54,840 bases of DNA from JAWXCF01 sp034440515 (GTDB taxonomy: Bacteria > Bacteroidota > Bacteroidia > CAILMK01), in contig JAWXCF010000044.1 in the NCBI GenBank assembly GCA_034440515.1, positions 1-54,840 of the forward strand, read 5' to 3'. A program made the position numbers and the translations under genes. Of this stretch, positions 8,606 through 16,939 are shown piece after piece (within the stretch, counting starts at the first letter, position 1; every line of letters starts with the position of its first letter). The notes beneath the pieces were generated by a model that was given only the letters and a program-made list of their open reading frames with translations, did not search any database and was not told where the DNA came from.

Positions 8606-9385
8606 ATGAGCAATACAGTTATACTTAACATACAAGATGGTATTGCTACCATTACCCTAAATAGACCAGATGTATTTAATGCATTTGACGAGGAACAAAG
8701 TTTCGCATTGCAAGATGCATTAAAGGAATGCACTCGTAACAATGAAGTTAGAGTGGTGATACTAACAGGTGCAGGAAAGGCATTTTGTAGTGGGCAAGAT
8801 TTAAAGTCAATTGCATCTGTAGAGAAAAGAAATTTGGCAGAATCCCTACATAAACGCTACAATCCTATCATTAAGGCAATGAGGTCAATGCCGAAACCCA
8901 TCATTTGCAGACTGAATGGTGTGGCTGCTGGGGCAGGTTGTTCATTAGCGTTAGCGAGTGATATAATAGTAGCAGCAGATTCAGCCAATTTAATTGAGGT
9001 ATTTGTTAATGTTGGGCTAGTATTAGACAGTGGCAGCAGCTATTTTTTACCTAGGCTAGTAGGTAGTCACAGGGCATTTCAACTGGCGACTATGGGCAGT
9101 AAAATTTCTGCAACTCAAGCTAAAGATTGGGGAATAATACACGAGGTATGCCCAATAGAAGAATTAGATGCCAAGGTAGCAGAATTAACAGCATTCTACG
9201 CTAAGGCGCCAACCAAAGCCATTGGTATGATGAAGAAGATGTTAAATAAGTCTTTTCAATCAGACCTAGACACTATGTTGGAATATGAGGCCTATTGCCA
9301 AGAAATAGCTGGCTATAGTTCAGATTATAAAGAGGGCGTAACTGCATTCAATGAAAAAAGGAAGCCCGTATTTAAGGGAGCTTAA
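8606..9385 (+). CDS. Enoyl-CoA hydratase/isomerase family protein, PaaG-like
   Basis: A crotonase-fold protein of 259 residues, full length for the family. It has the N-terminal ITLNRPDVFNAF segment, the oxyanion-hole region GKAFCSGQDLK, the second oxyanion motif GVAAGAGCSLALASD, and a C-terminal KAPTKAIGMMKK helix. The sequence most resembles PaaG-type ring-1,2-epoxyphenylacetyl-CoA isomerases. No other phenylacetate genes are nearby, so a general role in acyl-CoA metabolism is equally possible. It overlaps the following trmH by 35 bases in another frame. Confidence 0.8.
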   Translation: MSNTVILNIQDGIATITLNRPDVFNAFDEEQSFALQDALKECTRNNEVRVVILTGAGKAFCSGQDLKSIASVEKRNLAESLHKRYNPIIKAMRSMPKPIICRLNGVAAGAGCSLALASDIIVAADSANLIEVFVNVGLVLDSGSSYFLPRLVGSHRAFQLATMGSKISATQAKDWGIIHEVCPIEELDAKVAELTAFYAKAPTKAIGMMKKMLNKSFQSDLDTMLEYEAYCQEIAGYSSDYKEGVTAFNEKRKPVFKGA

Positions 9386-10010
9386 TACTGAGTACTCTGA
9401 TATAGTTAGCGACCACGGCAGAACATTGACCACCAGTCGAGAGCAAAAGATGAGAACTCTAGTAGCCAATAGGCAACTAGATGTTACCCTTGTGCTAGAG
9501 AATATAGACGACCCACATAACATTAATGCCATATTGCGAACTGCAGATAGCGTTGGTATACACGAGGTTATGGTGATAAGAAACCAAGTACCAAAGAAAA
9601 AGCTGGGCAAACGATCCTCTGCGTCGGCTAAAAAATGGGTAAATATGGTACACTTTACCACTGCTGCAGAATGTATTGAGGCAATTAAGTTAAAGAATAT
9701 GGCGCTGTATTGCACCCATTTAGACGCAAACGCATCTCAACTGTATCAGGTTGATTTTACCCAACCTATTGCTATTGCCCTAGGTAATGAACTTAGAGGA
9801 ATTAGTAATGAGCTACTATTATCTGCAACTGGAAATATCTGGATACCAATGTTGGGAATGATTCCCAGTCTAAATGTATCCGTAGCTTCTGCTGTAATTG
9901 CCGCGGAGTGTATGCGCCAAAGGATGCAAAAAAATATGTATCCACAGCCCTGGTCTGCAGAACGAGATGTACTATTTAACGACTACGTGAATAGGCTAAA
10001 CATTACATAA
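9351..10010 (+). CDS. trmH: TrmH-type tRNA/rRNA 2'-O-ribose methyltransferase
   Basis: A SPOUT-class methyltransferase of 219 residues. Motif 1 is NINAILRTADSVG, motif 2 is IALGNELRG and motif 3 is IPMLGMIPSLNVSVASAV, which together form the trefoil knot that binds S-adenosylmethionine. The overall pattern fits TrmH (Gm18 of tRNA) better than RlmB. The start at 9351 overlaps the hydratase by 35 bases; a later in-frame Met (about residue 34) would still leave the core motifs intact, so the N-terminus is uncertain. The 3' end overlaps the convergent glycosyltransferase by 8 bases. Confidence 0.85.
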   Translation: MKKGSPYLRELNTEYSDIVSDHGRTLTTSREQKMRTLVANRQLDVTLVLENIDDPHNINAILRTADSVGIHEVMVIRNQVPKKKLGKRSSASAKKWVNMVHFTTAAECIEAIKLKNMALYCTHLDANASQLYQVDFTQPIAIALGNELRGISNELLLSATGNIWIPMLGMIPSLNVSVASAVIAAECMRQRMQKNMYPQPWSAERDVLFNDYVNRLNIT

Positions 10011-10911
10011 GGCTCTTTACTATTTTGTAGGGTTTGTACTCCCCTATTCTATAACCAGTTATATGCTCAATAAAGTGGGTAAACTGGTCCTTTTTGCTAA
10101 GATTCTTAATGCTAACGTCATAGTCAAAATCCCAATTCTGCTTGATTATTCGATCAAACATTACGCTTGGATGTATATGTTGATATATGGCTAGTGAGTC
10201 TATTTTATGATAATTAAAGTCTGCAACTTGGTTTGTCTGTCTGGTAAGTTCCTCACCCTGATGCCACAGTTTTATGAATGATTGAATCTTTTCACGCTGA
10301 GTATCTGGTGGTTTTACCCAGCCGTAATGATGAACGAATGCAGGTATATGTGCAACCTTAAGTTTCCTATCATTACCAATTCTAAAGCCTTGGGCATCTC
10401 TATAAGAATATATATTTCTGTTATTTTTTATGGCTCTTATTTCCCGCCTATACCATTTTCTGCTGTTACCTACGTATTTGTAAGATCCGTAAAAATGTCT
10501 GTAGTTAAACAGAAGTCCCTCAACTTCATCATCATTTGAATATTTAATTAGTGCCTGCCTAATGGTATCATAATCATCTTGATGCAATACTTCATCTGCC
10601 TGTAAGTAAACAATCCAATCAGAATCTTGCGATACCTGGGCAATTACTTTATTGGTTTCATTTGCCAATACTGATCCACCTGTTATGATGGTTTCATCCC
10701 ATATTGAATCTGTGATAATTAGTTTATTGTTGCCAATAGATTCTATTATTTCCTTTGTATCATCGGTGCTATTACCTACACTAACTATTACTTCATCGCA
10801 AATAGGTAATAAGGAATTTAACGACTCTATAATTGGATAATCATATTTTATTGCATTCCGAATAATCGAAACGCCAGTTACTTTTACCCTAGGGTCTGTA
10901 TCTGGATTCAT
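10003..10911 (-). CDS. Family 2 glycosyltransferase
   Basis: A cytoplasmic GT-A-fold transferase of 302 residues. The N-terminal strand VTGVSIIRNA is followed by CDEVIVSVGNSTDDT, typical of family 2. YLQADEVLHQDD supplies the DxD-like metal/nucleotide-sugar site near residue 106. No membrane segment is present. Sugar donor and acceptor cannot be read from sequence; a role in cell-surface glycan synthesis is likely. It overlaps gldB upstream by 23 bases on the same strand, so the two are co-transcribed. Confidence 0.8.
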   Translation of the reverse strand: MNPDTDPRVKVTGVSIIRNAIKYDYPIIESLNSLLPICDEVIVSVGNSTDDTKEIIESIGNNKLIITDSIWDETIITGGSVLANETNKVIAQVSQDSDWIVYLQADEVLHQDDYDTIRQALIKYSNDDEVEGLLFNYRHFYGSYKYVGNSRKWYRREIRAIKNNRNIYSYRDAQGFRIGNDRKLKVAHIPAFVHHYGWVKPPDTQREKIQSFIKLWHQGEELTRQTNQVADFNYHKIDSLAIYQHIHPSVMFDRIIKQNWDFDYDVSIKNLSKKDQFTHFIEHITGYRIGEYKPYKIVKSLM

Positions 10912-11920
10912 CTAATATTTGTTTGTAATTGCGATTATTAAGTAGTTTGGTTATATCTGCTCCTTTTGTTTTATTCATATATCTATTCACTATCTGATAG
11001 CCAACCCATTCACCCAACCTAGGTGAACTTTCTTGTGGAACCCCATCTGCATTTGTAAATGGAGAATCCTCAAAATAACTGCGCGTGGCACGTGGGGTTT
11101 TCTCATACAACAGTTTGTTATTCAATATATTTTGCCAAACTTCCTTTTCGTTTTTAGTATTCCATTCTAGTTGTTGCCCAGTCAATTCAAATATCAAACT
11201 ATCAGGTGCTTCAGGTACCAATTGCTTTTTAAAATACATCAACTTGCCAGACTCTATCATTTCGGCTAGCATTTCACCACTACTGCTTTTGGGGTTTTGC
11301 ATCTCATACAGTTTTCTGGCAATTCTCGGCAATATATATGCTTTGTCAAATCTGGCAATCACGTAGTCAGGATAATCCTTAGACTCATAGTATCTATACT
11401 TGCTGCCCATATACATATCATAACCTAGCAATATGTTGCCCATTACCGTATCGCAGTCTAGGCTAAATAATGATATACAGGCGTAAAACTTAGGTACTAC
11501 AGCTTTAGGTAGTTGAATTTTGTATCGGGTTACCAAGTCACTTATGTCTGCATTTAAATCCTTTTGATAATCTTCATTAAACTCTTTTGCTACATCGCTA
11601 TATAGCGAATCAACATAAGCATTGTCAAAATACTTGTCGATTAGTTCGGGTAAATTACTCACATTTAAAAGAGTAGCTCCATATAAATCATATAGTAAAA
11701 AACTAACCAACCCATTATACTTAACGTCTAATTCCGTGAGAAGATTTGGGTTTGCTTTACTCAATTTGGATAATTGCAAATCCATTCGGTCAACCTTTAC
11801 ATTAATATGTATGTTTGTTGAGTTTATAGGGTCCTTACTTTTGTTTTCATCTCGACACGCAGTTAGCGTTAGGGAAATGACACTAAGGCTGACCAAGAAA
11901 CTTTTTATTTGAAACTTCAT
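10889..11920 (-). CDS. gldB: Gliding-motility-type lipoprotein GldB
   Basis: A 343-residue lipoprotein. The signal peptide ends in the lipobox LTAC, with lipidated Cys22. The long domain contains FYACISLFSLDCDTVMGN, a conserved LLGYDMYMG region and a C-terminal ESSPRLGEWVGYQIVNRYM block, which I recognise as characteristic of GldB. In Flavobacterium johnsoniae GldB is required for gliding and is linked to type IX secretion. Many non-gliding Bacteroidota keep it, so motility is not proven. The ATG at 11920 is 23 bases from the divergent barrel gene, leaving almost no room for separate promoters. Confidence 0.8.
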   Translation of the reverse strand: MKFQIKSFLVSLSVISLTLTACRDENKSKDPINSTNIHINVKVDRMDLQLSKLSKANPNLLTELDVKYNGLVSFLLYDLYGATLLNVSNLPELIDKYFDNAYVDSLYSDVAKEFNEDYQKDLNADISDLVTRYKIQLPKAVVPKFYACISLFSLDCDTVMGNILLGYDMYMGSKYRYYESKDYPDYVIARFDKAYILPRIARKLYEMQNPKSSSGEMLAEMIESGKLMYFKKQLVPEAPDSLIFELTGQQLEWNTKNEKEVWQNILNNKLLYEKTPRATRSYFEDSPFTNADGVPQESSPRLGEWVGYQIVNRYMNKTKGADITKLLNNRNYKQILDESRYRP

Positions 11921-11943
11921 CTCTGTTTAATATTTACGAAATT

Positions 11944-12693
11944 ATGAAAAAACTATACGTTCTATTTTTTTTACTTATGGGCACAGGCTATTCTTTTAGC
12001 CAAGAAATGCCAGGTGCATCTCAAACTAACGAAAATGTGTTGGGTTTAAGGGGTGGTCTTAAAATTTTAGTTGGTCCCAGTTGGTTATCTACCGATGTAG
12101 AGGAGCCAGACTTATACGCTGCTGAAAACAATGGCAGCAAATTAAGCTTTGCCTACGGTGGATTTGCAGACTATTACTTTGCAGCACATTATGCAATTGG
12201 TGGTGAACTTAGATACCTATATACTGGTAGCAGTTTCATCTATACGCCAGACAAAGCTAATAGACCTGACTCTAACCTAAACCGCACACTATCACTACAA
12301 TACGTAGAGGTGCCAATTTATTTGAAATTTAGAAGTAACGAGGTTTCCTATACCCGCTTCTTTGGTCAAATAGGTATTACACCAGGTATAAATACCCGTG
12401 CTAGAATGGAAAGCTTTACATCAAGCAGAACCGGTACAACCAGCATTAAGGAAGGTCAAAATGTACAAAGCCAAGTAAAGACATTTAATGTTGGGCTAAA
12501 CATAGGTCTGGGTGCAGAGTATAACTTAGGTGGCTCTACCAGCCTTATAGCCAGTTTGAATTGGAACAATGGCTTAACGAATATATGGGATAGAAAAAGT
12601 GATGATAGACCAGGAAAAGTACCAGGCAGACAAGAGGAGTTAATAAACACGAAACTTCAAACGATCACCCTTAATCTGGGAATTCTGTTTTAG
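11944..12693 (+). CDS. Outer-membrane beta-barrel protein, PorT-like family
   Basis: A 249-residue exported protein with a signal peptide (MKKLYVLFFLLMGTGYSFSQ). The rest consists of alternating aromatic/hydrophobic strands such as FAYGGFADYYFA, AIGGELRYLYTG and QYVEVPIYLKF. The terminal strand LQTITLNLGILF ends in a hydrophobic residue as expected for an outer-membrane barrel. Specific function is unknown. The gene is followed by a clear intrinsic terminator. Confidence 0.75.
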   Translation: MKKLYVLFFLLMGTGYSFSQEMPGASQTNENVLGLRGGLKILVGPSWLSTDVEEPDLYAAENNGSKLSFAYGGFADYYFAAHYAIGGELRYLYTGSSFIYTPDKANRPDSNLNRTLSLQYVEVPIYLKFRSNEVSYTRFFGQIGITPGINTRARMESFTSSRTGTTSIKEGQNVQSQVKTFNVGLNIGLGAEYNLGGSTSLIASLNWNNGLTNIWDRKSDDRPGKVPGRQEELINTKLQTITLNLGILF

Positions 12694-12716
12694 TATTCAA
12701 ACTCTATTTAATTATA

Positions 12717-12749
12717 TAAAAGCAGAGCCTAAAAGTTCTGCTTTTTTTG
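12717..12749 (+). terminator. Intrinsic terminator of barrel gene
   Basis: AGCAGA (12721-12726) pairs with TCTGCT (12737-12742). Flanking A and T runs extend the stem, and seven Ts follow the stem. It lies 24 bases after the stop at 12693. Confidence 0.85.
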
Positions 12750-12773
12750 TTATTGACAAAACCTTTCTGCATC

Positions 12774-12790
12774 CACAATACATTATTGTG
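12774..12790. promoter_or_regulatory. Inverted repeat upstream of recT, candidate operator
   Basis: CACAATA and TATTGTG form perfect 7-base arms around a 3-base centre. The repeat ends 20 bases before the recT ATG at 12810 and has no T run, so it looks more like a protein-binding site than a terminator. Confidence 0.4.
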
Positions 12791-12809
12791 TTATATAATA
12801 GTTAATACT

Positions 12810-13559
12810 ATGACGCAAAATAGAAATTCCGAAGCTCAATACAGATACCTAGCCCACAAACAATTGACCCCTCAGATTATAAAAAATGTGGTGGCTCCAA
12901 ACAGCACCCTAGAGGAATGTGCCCTACTTATTCACTTAGCCAGTAAATATAATCTTGACCCATTGACTGGGGAGATATACATACTCAGACAACGAACTGG
13001 CAAAGTGAATTTCTACACAAGTAGAGACGGCTATTTGAAGATAGCCAATTCGCATCCAGCCTTTGATGGCATACAGGCAGACGTAGTACGCCAGGGCGAT
13101 GTTGTAAAGCATAATAATGATGGCAGCATTTCTCACACCTATGGGGCAAATAGAGGGGCTATATTGGGTGCCTACGCATTGGCATACCGAACTGATAGAA
13201 AGTACCCAGCCTATTGCTTTGCAGATTATAGTGAGTATAACCGACTTGAGCAGAACACTTGGCGCAAATATCCCACAGCTATGATACAAAAAGTAGCTGA
13301 AATAATGGCCCTAAAGCGAGCCTTTAGCATAACAGGACTGGTAAGTAAAGAGGAAATGGGCGATGAACAAAAACGCGCAGACCCGTTTGACCAACGCTTG
13401 CAACAATGCTATTCCCTACTAGACAATCCCGTGTTTAACAACGCAGAGCGGATGAAATACACCAATTTTCTGAAAAGCATATACGATGAGTCCATATTGA
13501 AGTCGTACCAGCGACGCATACGACTAGAGTTAACCCGCCGCAGTAAAATAGCCGCCTAA
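12810..13559 (+). CDS. RecT/Bet-family single-strand annealing recombinase
   Basis: A 249-residue homologue of phage recombination proteins (RecT/lambda Bet), which anneal complementary single strands. Diagnostic features are LASKYNLDPLTGEIYILRQ, then VNFYTSRDGYLKIANSHPAF, the GAYALAYRTDRKYPAY core and the helical KYPTAMIQKVAEIMALKRAF segment. I start at ATG 12810; 21 upstream in-frame codons overlap the preceding terminator and are unlikely to be coding. No partner exonuclease, SSB or other phage gene is adjacent. It lies on the 3' side of the tmRNA gene, a common integration site, so it may be a retained prophage remnant. Confidence 0.85.
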   Translation: MTQNRNSEAQYRYLAHKQLTPQIIKNVVAPNSTLEECALLIHLASKYNLDPLTGEIYILRQRTGKVNFYTSRDGYLKIANSHPAFDGIQADVVRQGDVVKHNNDGSISHTYGANRGAILGAYALAYRTDRKYPAYCFADYSEYNRLEQNTWRKYPTAMIQKVAEIMALKRAFSITGLVSKEEMGDEQKRADPFDQRLQQCYSLLDNPVFNNAERMKYTNFLKSIYDESILKSYQRRIRLELTRRSKIAA

Positions 13560-14020
13560 TATTGACAATAACTATATGATGATAGTAGATTCTTACCTCT
13601 AACATTTATGTCGGCCTTCTCTTATTTCAATCTAACTGTACGCATCACAAACAATAGAAACCGAACTACCTTAGCTTAAATGACTAACCAAATAAATCTA
13701 ACCCGAAATGCCTGATTAGCTTTTAGTTAATTGGGCATTTGTTGTTTTTGGGAGGAGTGAAAAAAAGAATTTACTTTCTTAAAAATTAAAACTCTGTTGA
13801 AAATATATTAGTATCAATTTGATCCGTGATTGGTACAGCTAATAAACTGAGAGTTGTTTTACTCTTAAATGAGAGGTAGTTGCTCACAGAAAATTCTTTT
13901 TTATATAGTCATACTTACTTTGAGATTTTGTCTTAAAAATAACTTTTATATTTAAATTTTTATGCAATAGTGAGAAGTTATCTCACATAATAGGCTTTTG
14001 ATAATTTCCGACTCGCAAAC
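13560..14020. other. Non-coding stretch between recT and tmRNA
   Basis: About 460 bases with no credible reading frame. AAATGCC (13706-13712) and GGCATTT (13734-13740) could pair, followed by a weak T-rich tail, possibly a recT terminator. The rest is AT-rich sequence in which I see nothing further. It could be decayed mobile DNA. Confidence 0.5.
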
Positions 14021-14058
14021 AAAAAAAACCCTCTGAGTATTTTTACCTAGAGGGTTTA
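14021..14058 (-). terminator. Intrinsic terminator of tmRNA
   Basis: On the minus strand ACCCTCT (14055-14049) pairs with AGAGGGT (14034-14028), extended by flanking A/T pairs, and runs into eight Ts (14028-14021). It lies 12 bases beyond the tmRNA 3' end. Confidence 0.85.
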
Positions 14059-14069
14059 ATTTAAAATAG

Positions 14070-14441
14070 TGGAGCTGCAGGGGTTCGAACCCTGGTCCAG
14101 TTACACTGCGCAATACGCTTTCTACACGTTTAGCATCTGAGGGGGTTGTCGTCGTTTAACTAAGTCAGTTGCTTGCTATATTAAACTTCCTAGCCTCAAG
14201 TTTCTTAATTCTGAACCGAGACACATCAGAATCCAGCCTTTACGTTTACGACGCCCCAGTTACAATTCGGTTAGGCGAAAAATTGTAGGGACGGAATGTT
14301 TTGCTAATTATCTAAAATTAGGCAGCCATTCTGTAATTGTTGTTGCCAACTAAAAAGTTTGTAAATTTCATTAACGGGTGTACTCACAAAACCCGACGTG
14401 CTTACATACCCGACAACATACTGTCAAGTCCATTCAGCCCC
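14070..14441 (-). ncRNA. ssrA: tmRNA (transfer-messenger RNA)
   Basis: The 5' end GGGGCTG (14441-14435) pairs with the 3' CAGCTCC before discriminator A at 14070, and GGGTTCGAACCC forms the T arm. CCA is not encoded. The 5' GGGGCTGAATGGACTTGACAG is typical of Bacteroidota tmRNA. The mRNA-like part follows TTTTTAGTT and reads GGC AAC AAC AAT TAC AGA ATG GCT GCC TAA (14347-14318), giving tag GNNNYRMAA, probably preceded by the alanine charged on the RNA. It rescues stalled ribosomes with SmpB. The YRMAA end departs from the common YALAA. Confidence 0.95.
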
Positions 14442-14541
14442 AATATATTGCTCTATCGAGCCATCAAAGGTAAGACATAATTCTATTCATTATGGTTTCA
14501 AAATATGAGTGTCGCATATCTACATTACTTTTGCTGGCTGT

Positions 14542-15744
14542 ATGCAGACTATCGCCATTATAAAGGAGGGGAAAATACCACACGACAATCGTACCCCGCT
14601 GTCGCCAAAACAATGTCAGGAATTTAAAAACAAAAACCCTGGGGTAGATGTGGTAACAGAATGGAGCGCCGTACGCTGCTACTCAGACGAAGACTATCAA
14701 CACATTGGCATAACAGTGGCAGAAGATATATCAACTACAGACCTGCTAATAGGCATTAAGGAAGTGCCAATAGATATGTTGATACCTGGTAAAACCTATA
14801 TGTTCTTCAGCCATACGCATAAGAAACAGTTATATAATAAAGAGCTGCTAAAGGCAATACTAAAAAAAAACATCACCCTGATAGACTATGAGTTAATTAC
14901 AGACGAAAAGGGTACACGATTATTAGGATTTGGGCGTTGGGCTGGCATAATAGGTGCGCACTATGCCCTAAAAATGTATGGGAAAAAGAAGAATCTGTAT
15001 CAATTAAAGCCTGCCGTACAATGCCTTAACCTGCAAGAAATGGTAGATCAATATGAGTATATAGACTTTCCAGCTATCAAAATAGCCATAACTGGCGGCG
15101 GCAAAGTAGCTAATGGAGCCATCGAAATAATGGATAAGGCTGGCATACTAGAGGTTACAACTAGGGAGTATAAGAATCAAAGCTTTAACCACCCAGTTTT
15201 CACAGTGTTACACTCAGAGCATTTATATAGTAAAGAAGGCGAAATAAACTTTAACAAAAAAGATTTCTATGCCCATCCAGAGTTATATACTTCTCGATTT
15301 TCTGAATATGTCGGCATCACCGATGTGTTAATTAACGCAATGTTTTGGAGTCCACAGGCACCACGACTGTTTGAAAAAGAAGCACTTACAGAAAATTTTA
15401 AAATAATGTGCATAGCCGACGTTAGCTGTGATGTGGATGGCTCTGTACCACTTACCACTAGGGTTACATATAGCGATGACCCAATATTTGGCTACCACTT
15501 GAATACTGGCATTCAGGGCAAGCCTTATTTGGATGATACCATAGACATTATGGCTGTAACCAACTTACCTAATGAATTACCCAAAGACAGCAGTAAAGAT
15601 TTTGGTAGAATGCTGATGAAAGTATTGGCTAAATATGTAGAAACAGAGGGGAAAAGCCCAGTATTTGAGCGTGCAACGATAGCTAAAAATGGGAAATTAA
15701 CAGAGTCATTTTCTTATTTGCAACAGTATTTAGACCAAGATTAG
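14542..15744 (+). CDS. NAD(P)-dependent saccharopine/alanine dehydrogenase-like protein
   Basis: A 400-residue member of the alanine dehydrogenase/PNT superfamily. The N-terminal domain opens with IAIIKEGKIPHDNRTPLSP, which contains the substrate-binding pattern of lysine-forming saccharopine dehydrogenases and alanine dehydrogenases. IKIAITGGGKVANGAIEIM (about 184-202) is the Rossmann NAD-binding site. TDVLINAMFWSPQAPRLF and CIADVSCDVDGSVP match the saccharopine-type branch. I start at ATG 14542; an upstream in-frame GTG at 14509 adds 11 residues. Exact substrate is uncertain. The 3' end overlaps convergent rimM by 4 bases. Confidence 0.75.
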   Translation: MQTIAIIKEGKIPHDNRTPLSPKQCQEFKNKNPGVDVVTEWSAVRCYSDEDYQHIGITVAEDISTTDLLIGIKEVPIDMLIPGKTYMFFSHTHKKQLYNKELLKAILKKNITLIDYELITDEKGTRLLGFGRWAGIIGAHYALKMYGKKKNLYQLKPAVQCLNLQEMVDQYEYIDFPAIKIAITGGGKVANGAIEIMDKAGILEVTTREYKNQSFNHPVFTVLHSEHLYSKEGEINFNKKDFYAHPELYTSRFSEYVGITDVLINAMFWSPQAPRLFEKEALTENFKIMCIADVSCDVDGSVPLTTRVTYSDDPIFGYHLNTGIQGKPYLDDTIDIMAVTNLPNELPKDSSKDFGRMLMKVLAKYVETEGKSPVFERATIAKNGKLTESFSYLQQYLDQD

Positions 15745-16268
15745 TCTAGGTCCATAAGACCCTCTGGCAATCTGACGATTAATTTACCTTCTTTATCGTC
15801 TATGCCCAATACTATTTCATCAACTAGAGGAATGTAGTAGGTTGCCCCGTGATAGCTAACCGTGATAAGTTCTTGACCATTATTGTCTTGCACCTCTACT
15901 ACCCTACCCAGATAAGCACCTGTGTCCACATCTATCACTTCTAGGTCTATTAGTTCATCTTCCTCTTCCTCATCTATATCATACTGCTCACCGTCTAGTA
16001 TTATTTCAGACTCTAGGTACTTTTTCACTGCTTCGTCTGAATCTATTCCTTTTAATTTTAGCCTAGCTGTATCATCATTTTCCCAAATGATGTTTTCCAG
16101 CAGAAATGGGACAGGTTTTTTGTCTATGGGTAGAAATATAAATTCTCCCGACTCTAGGTTTCCCTTTAGTCCAGACATTAAAAAGGCTACTCGGAAATAA
16201 CCCAAGTAGCCGTGTGATTTAACTATTTTGCCTGCTGTTACAGGATTATTAAGTTGCCATAGTGGCAT
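15741..16268 (-). CDS. rimM: Ribosome maturation factor RimM
   Basis: RimM helps 30S maturation, binding S19 near the 16S head. The N-terminal domain begins AGKIVKSHGYLGYFRVAF, and the PRC-barrel half contains LIDLEVIDVDTGAYLGRVVEVQDNNGQELI and YIPLVDEIV. At 175 residues it is full length. An acidic insert (DEEEEDELI) sits between the domains. It follows rpsP after 23 bases, the usual pairing. Confidence 0.92.
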   Translation of the reverse strand: MPLWQLNNPVTAGKIVKSHGYLGYFRVAFLMSGLKGNLESGEFIFLPIDKKPVPFLLENIIWENDDTARLKLKGIDSDEAVKKYLESEIILDGEQYDIDEEEEDELIDLEVIDVDTGAYLGRVVEVQDNNGQELITVSYHGATYYIPLVDEIVLGIDDKEGKLIVRLPEGLMDLD

Positions 16269-16291
16269 AGTAGGTAATTCTAATTAAAAAA

Positions 16292-16882
16292 TTACTCTGC
16301 TGCCGGAGTTGCTTTAGTTTCATCAGCTGGGCTTACTTCCTCTGTTGGTGCTTCAGAACCACCTTCAGCCTCATCAGCATCAGCATTTGCCGCTTTAGCA
16401 GCAGCTACTAGCTCATCTTCTGTAGCTTTACGTCTTGCATTGATTTCTTCAGCACGTTTGTGGTTTACGGCAGCTTCAGCTTCAAGTCTTGACTTCATAT
16501 CAGCAGACACTTTGTCTTTCATACCGATAATTTTTTCGTCAATTTTTTTAGCTTTGTCTTCTAACCACTCTGCAAATTTTTCATCTGCTTTGTCTGCTGT
16601 TATTGCTCCTTTGGCAATACCTCTTTGCAAGTGTTTTCTAAACATAACGCCTTTATTGCTTAGGATAGCACGGGCAGTTTCTGTAGGTTGGGCACCATTA
16701 TCTAACCATTCTAGTGCGCGCTCATTGTTCAACTCTATAGTTGCTGGGTTAGTATTAGGATTATAAGATCCTAATCTTTCAATGAATTTACCGTCACGTG
16801 GTGAACGTGCGTCTGCCACTACTATATAGTAGTACGGCATTTGTTTACGACCTTTTCTTTGTAATCTGATCTTTACAGCCAT
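16292..16882 (-). CDS. rpsP: 30S ribosomal protein S16
   Basis: Residues 1-80 are the S16 core, starting MAVKIRLQRKGRKQMPYYYI and containing ADARSPRDGKFIERLGSYNP. The protein runs to 196 residues through a Lys/Glu-rich helix and an Ala/Glu-rich acidic tail, the extension usual in Bacteroidota S16. It is first in an operon with rimM and has a good -7 box about 30 bases upstream. Confidence 0.95.
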   Translation of the reverse strand: MAVKIRLQRKGRKQMPYYYIVVADARSPRDGKFIERLGSYNPNTNPATIELNNERALEWLDNGAQPTETARAILSNKGVMFRKHLQRGIAKGAITADKADEKFAEWLEDKAKKIDEKIIGMKDKVSADMKSRLEAEAAVNHKRAEEINARRKATEDELVAAAKAANADADEAEGGSEAPTEEVSPADETKATPAAE

Positions 16883-16911
16883 TGTAAATACAAAATTTGT
16901 AAAATGAAGTG

Positions 16912-16919
16912 CAAAGCTA
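16912..16919 (-). promoter_or_regulatory. -7 box of rpsP-rimM
   Basis: On the minus strand TAGCTTTG matches TAnnTTTG and is followed by a C, as often seen in this phylum. It lies about 30 bases before the rpsP ATG. Confidence 0.6.
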
Positions 16920-16939
16920 CGAATTTATTTGATACTGAA

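Noticed and set aside
9320..9715. 131-codon minus-strand frame
   Set aside because: Lies wholly over trmH and the end of the hydratase gene, whose motifs are clear; it shows no protein-like features.
12747..12809. Upstream 21-codon extension of recT
   Set aside because: It overlaps the terminator tail and the palindromic site, and homologues start near MTQN.
12936..13289. 117-codon minus-strand frame within recT
   Set aside because: Antisense shadow of an intact, recognisable gene.
14070..14110. T-arm-like GGTTCGAACC as an isolated tRNA
   Set aside because: It is the 3' end of the tmRNA: the acceptor pairs with bases near 14441 and a tag frame lies between.
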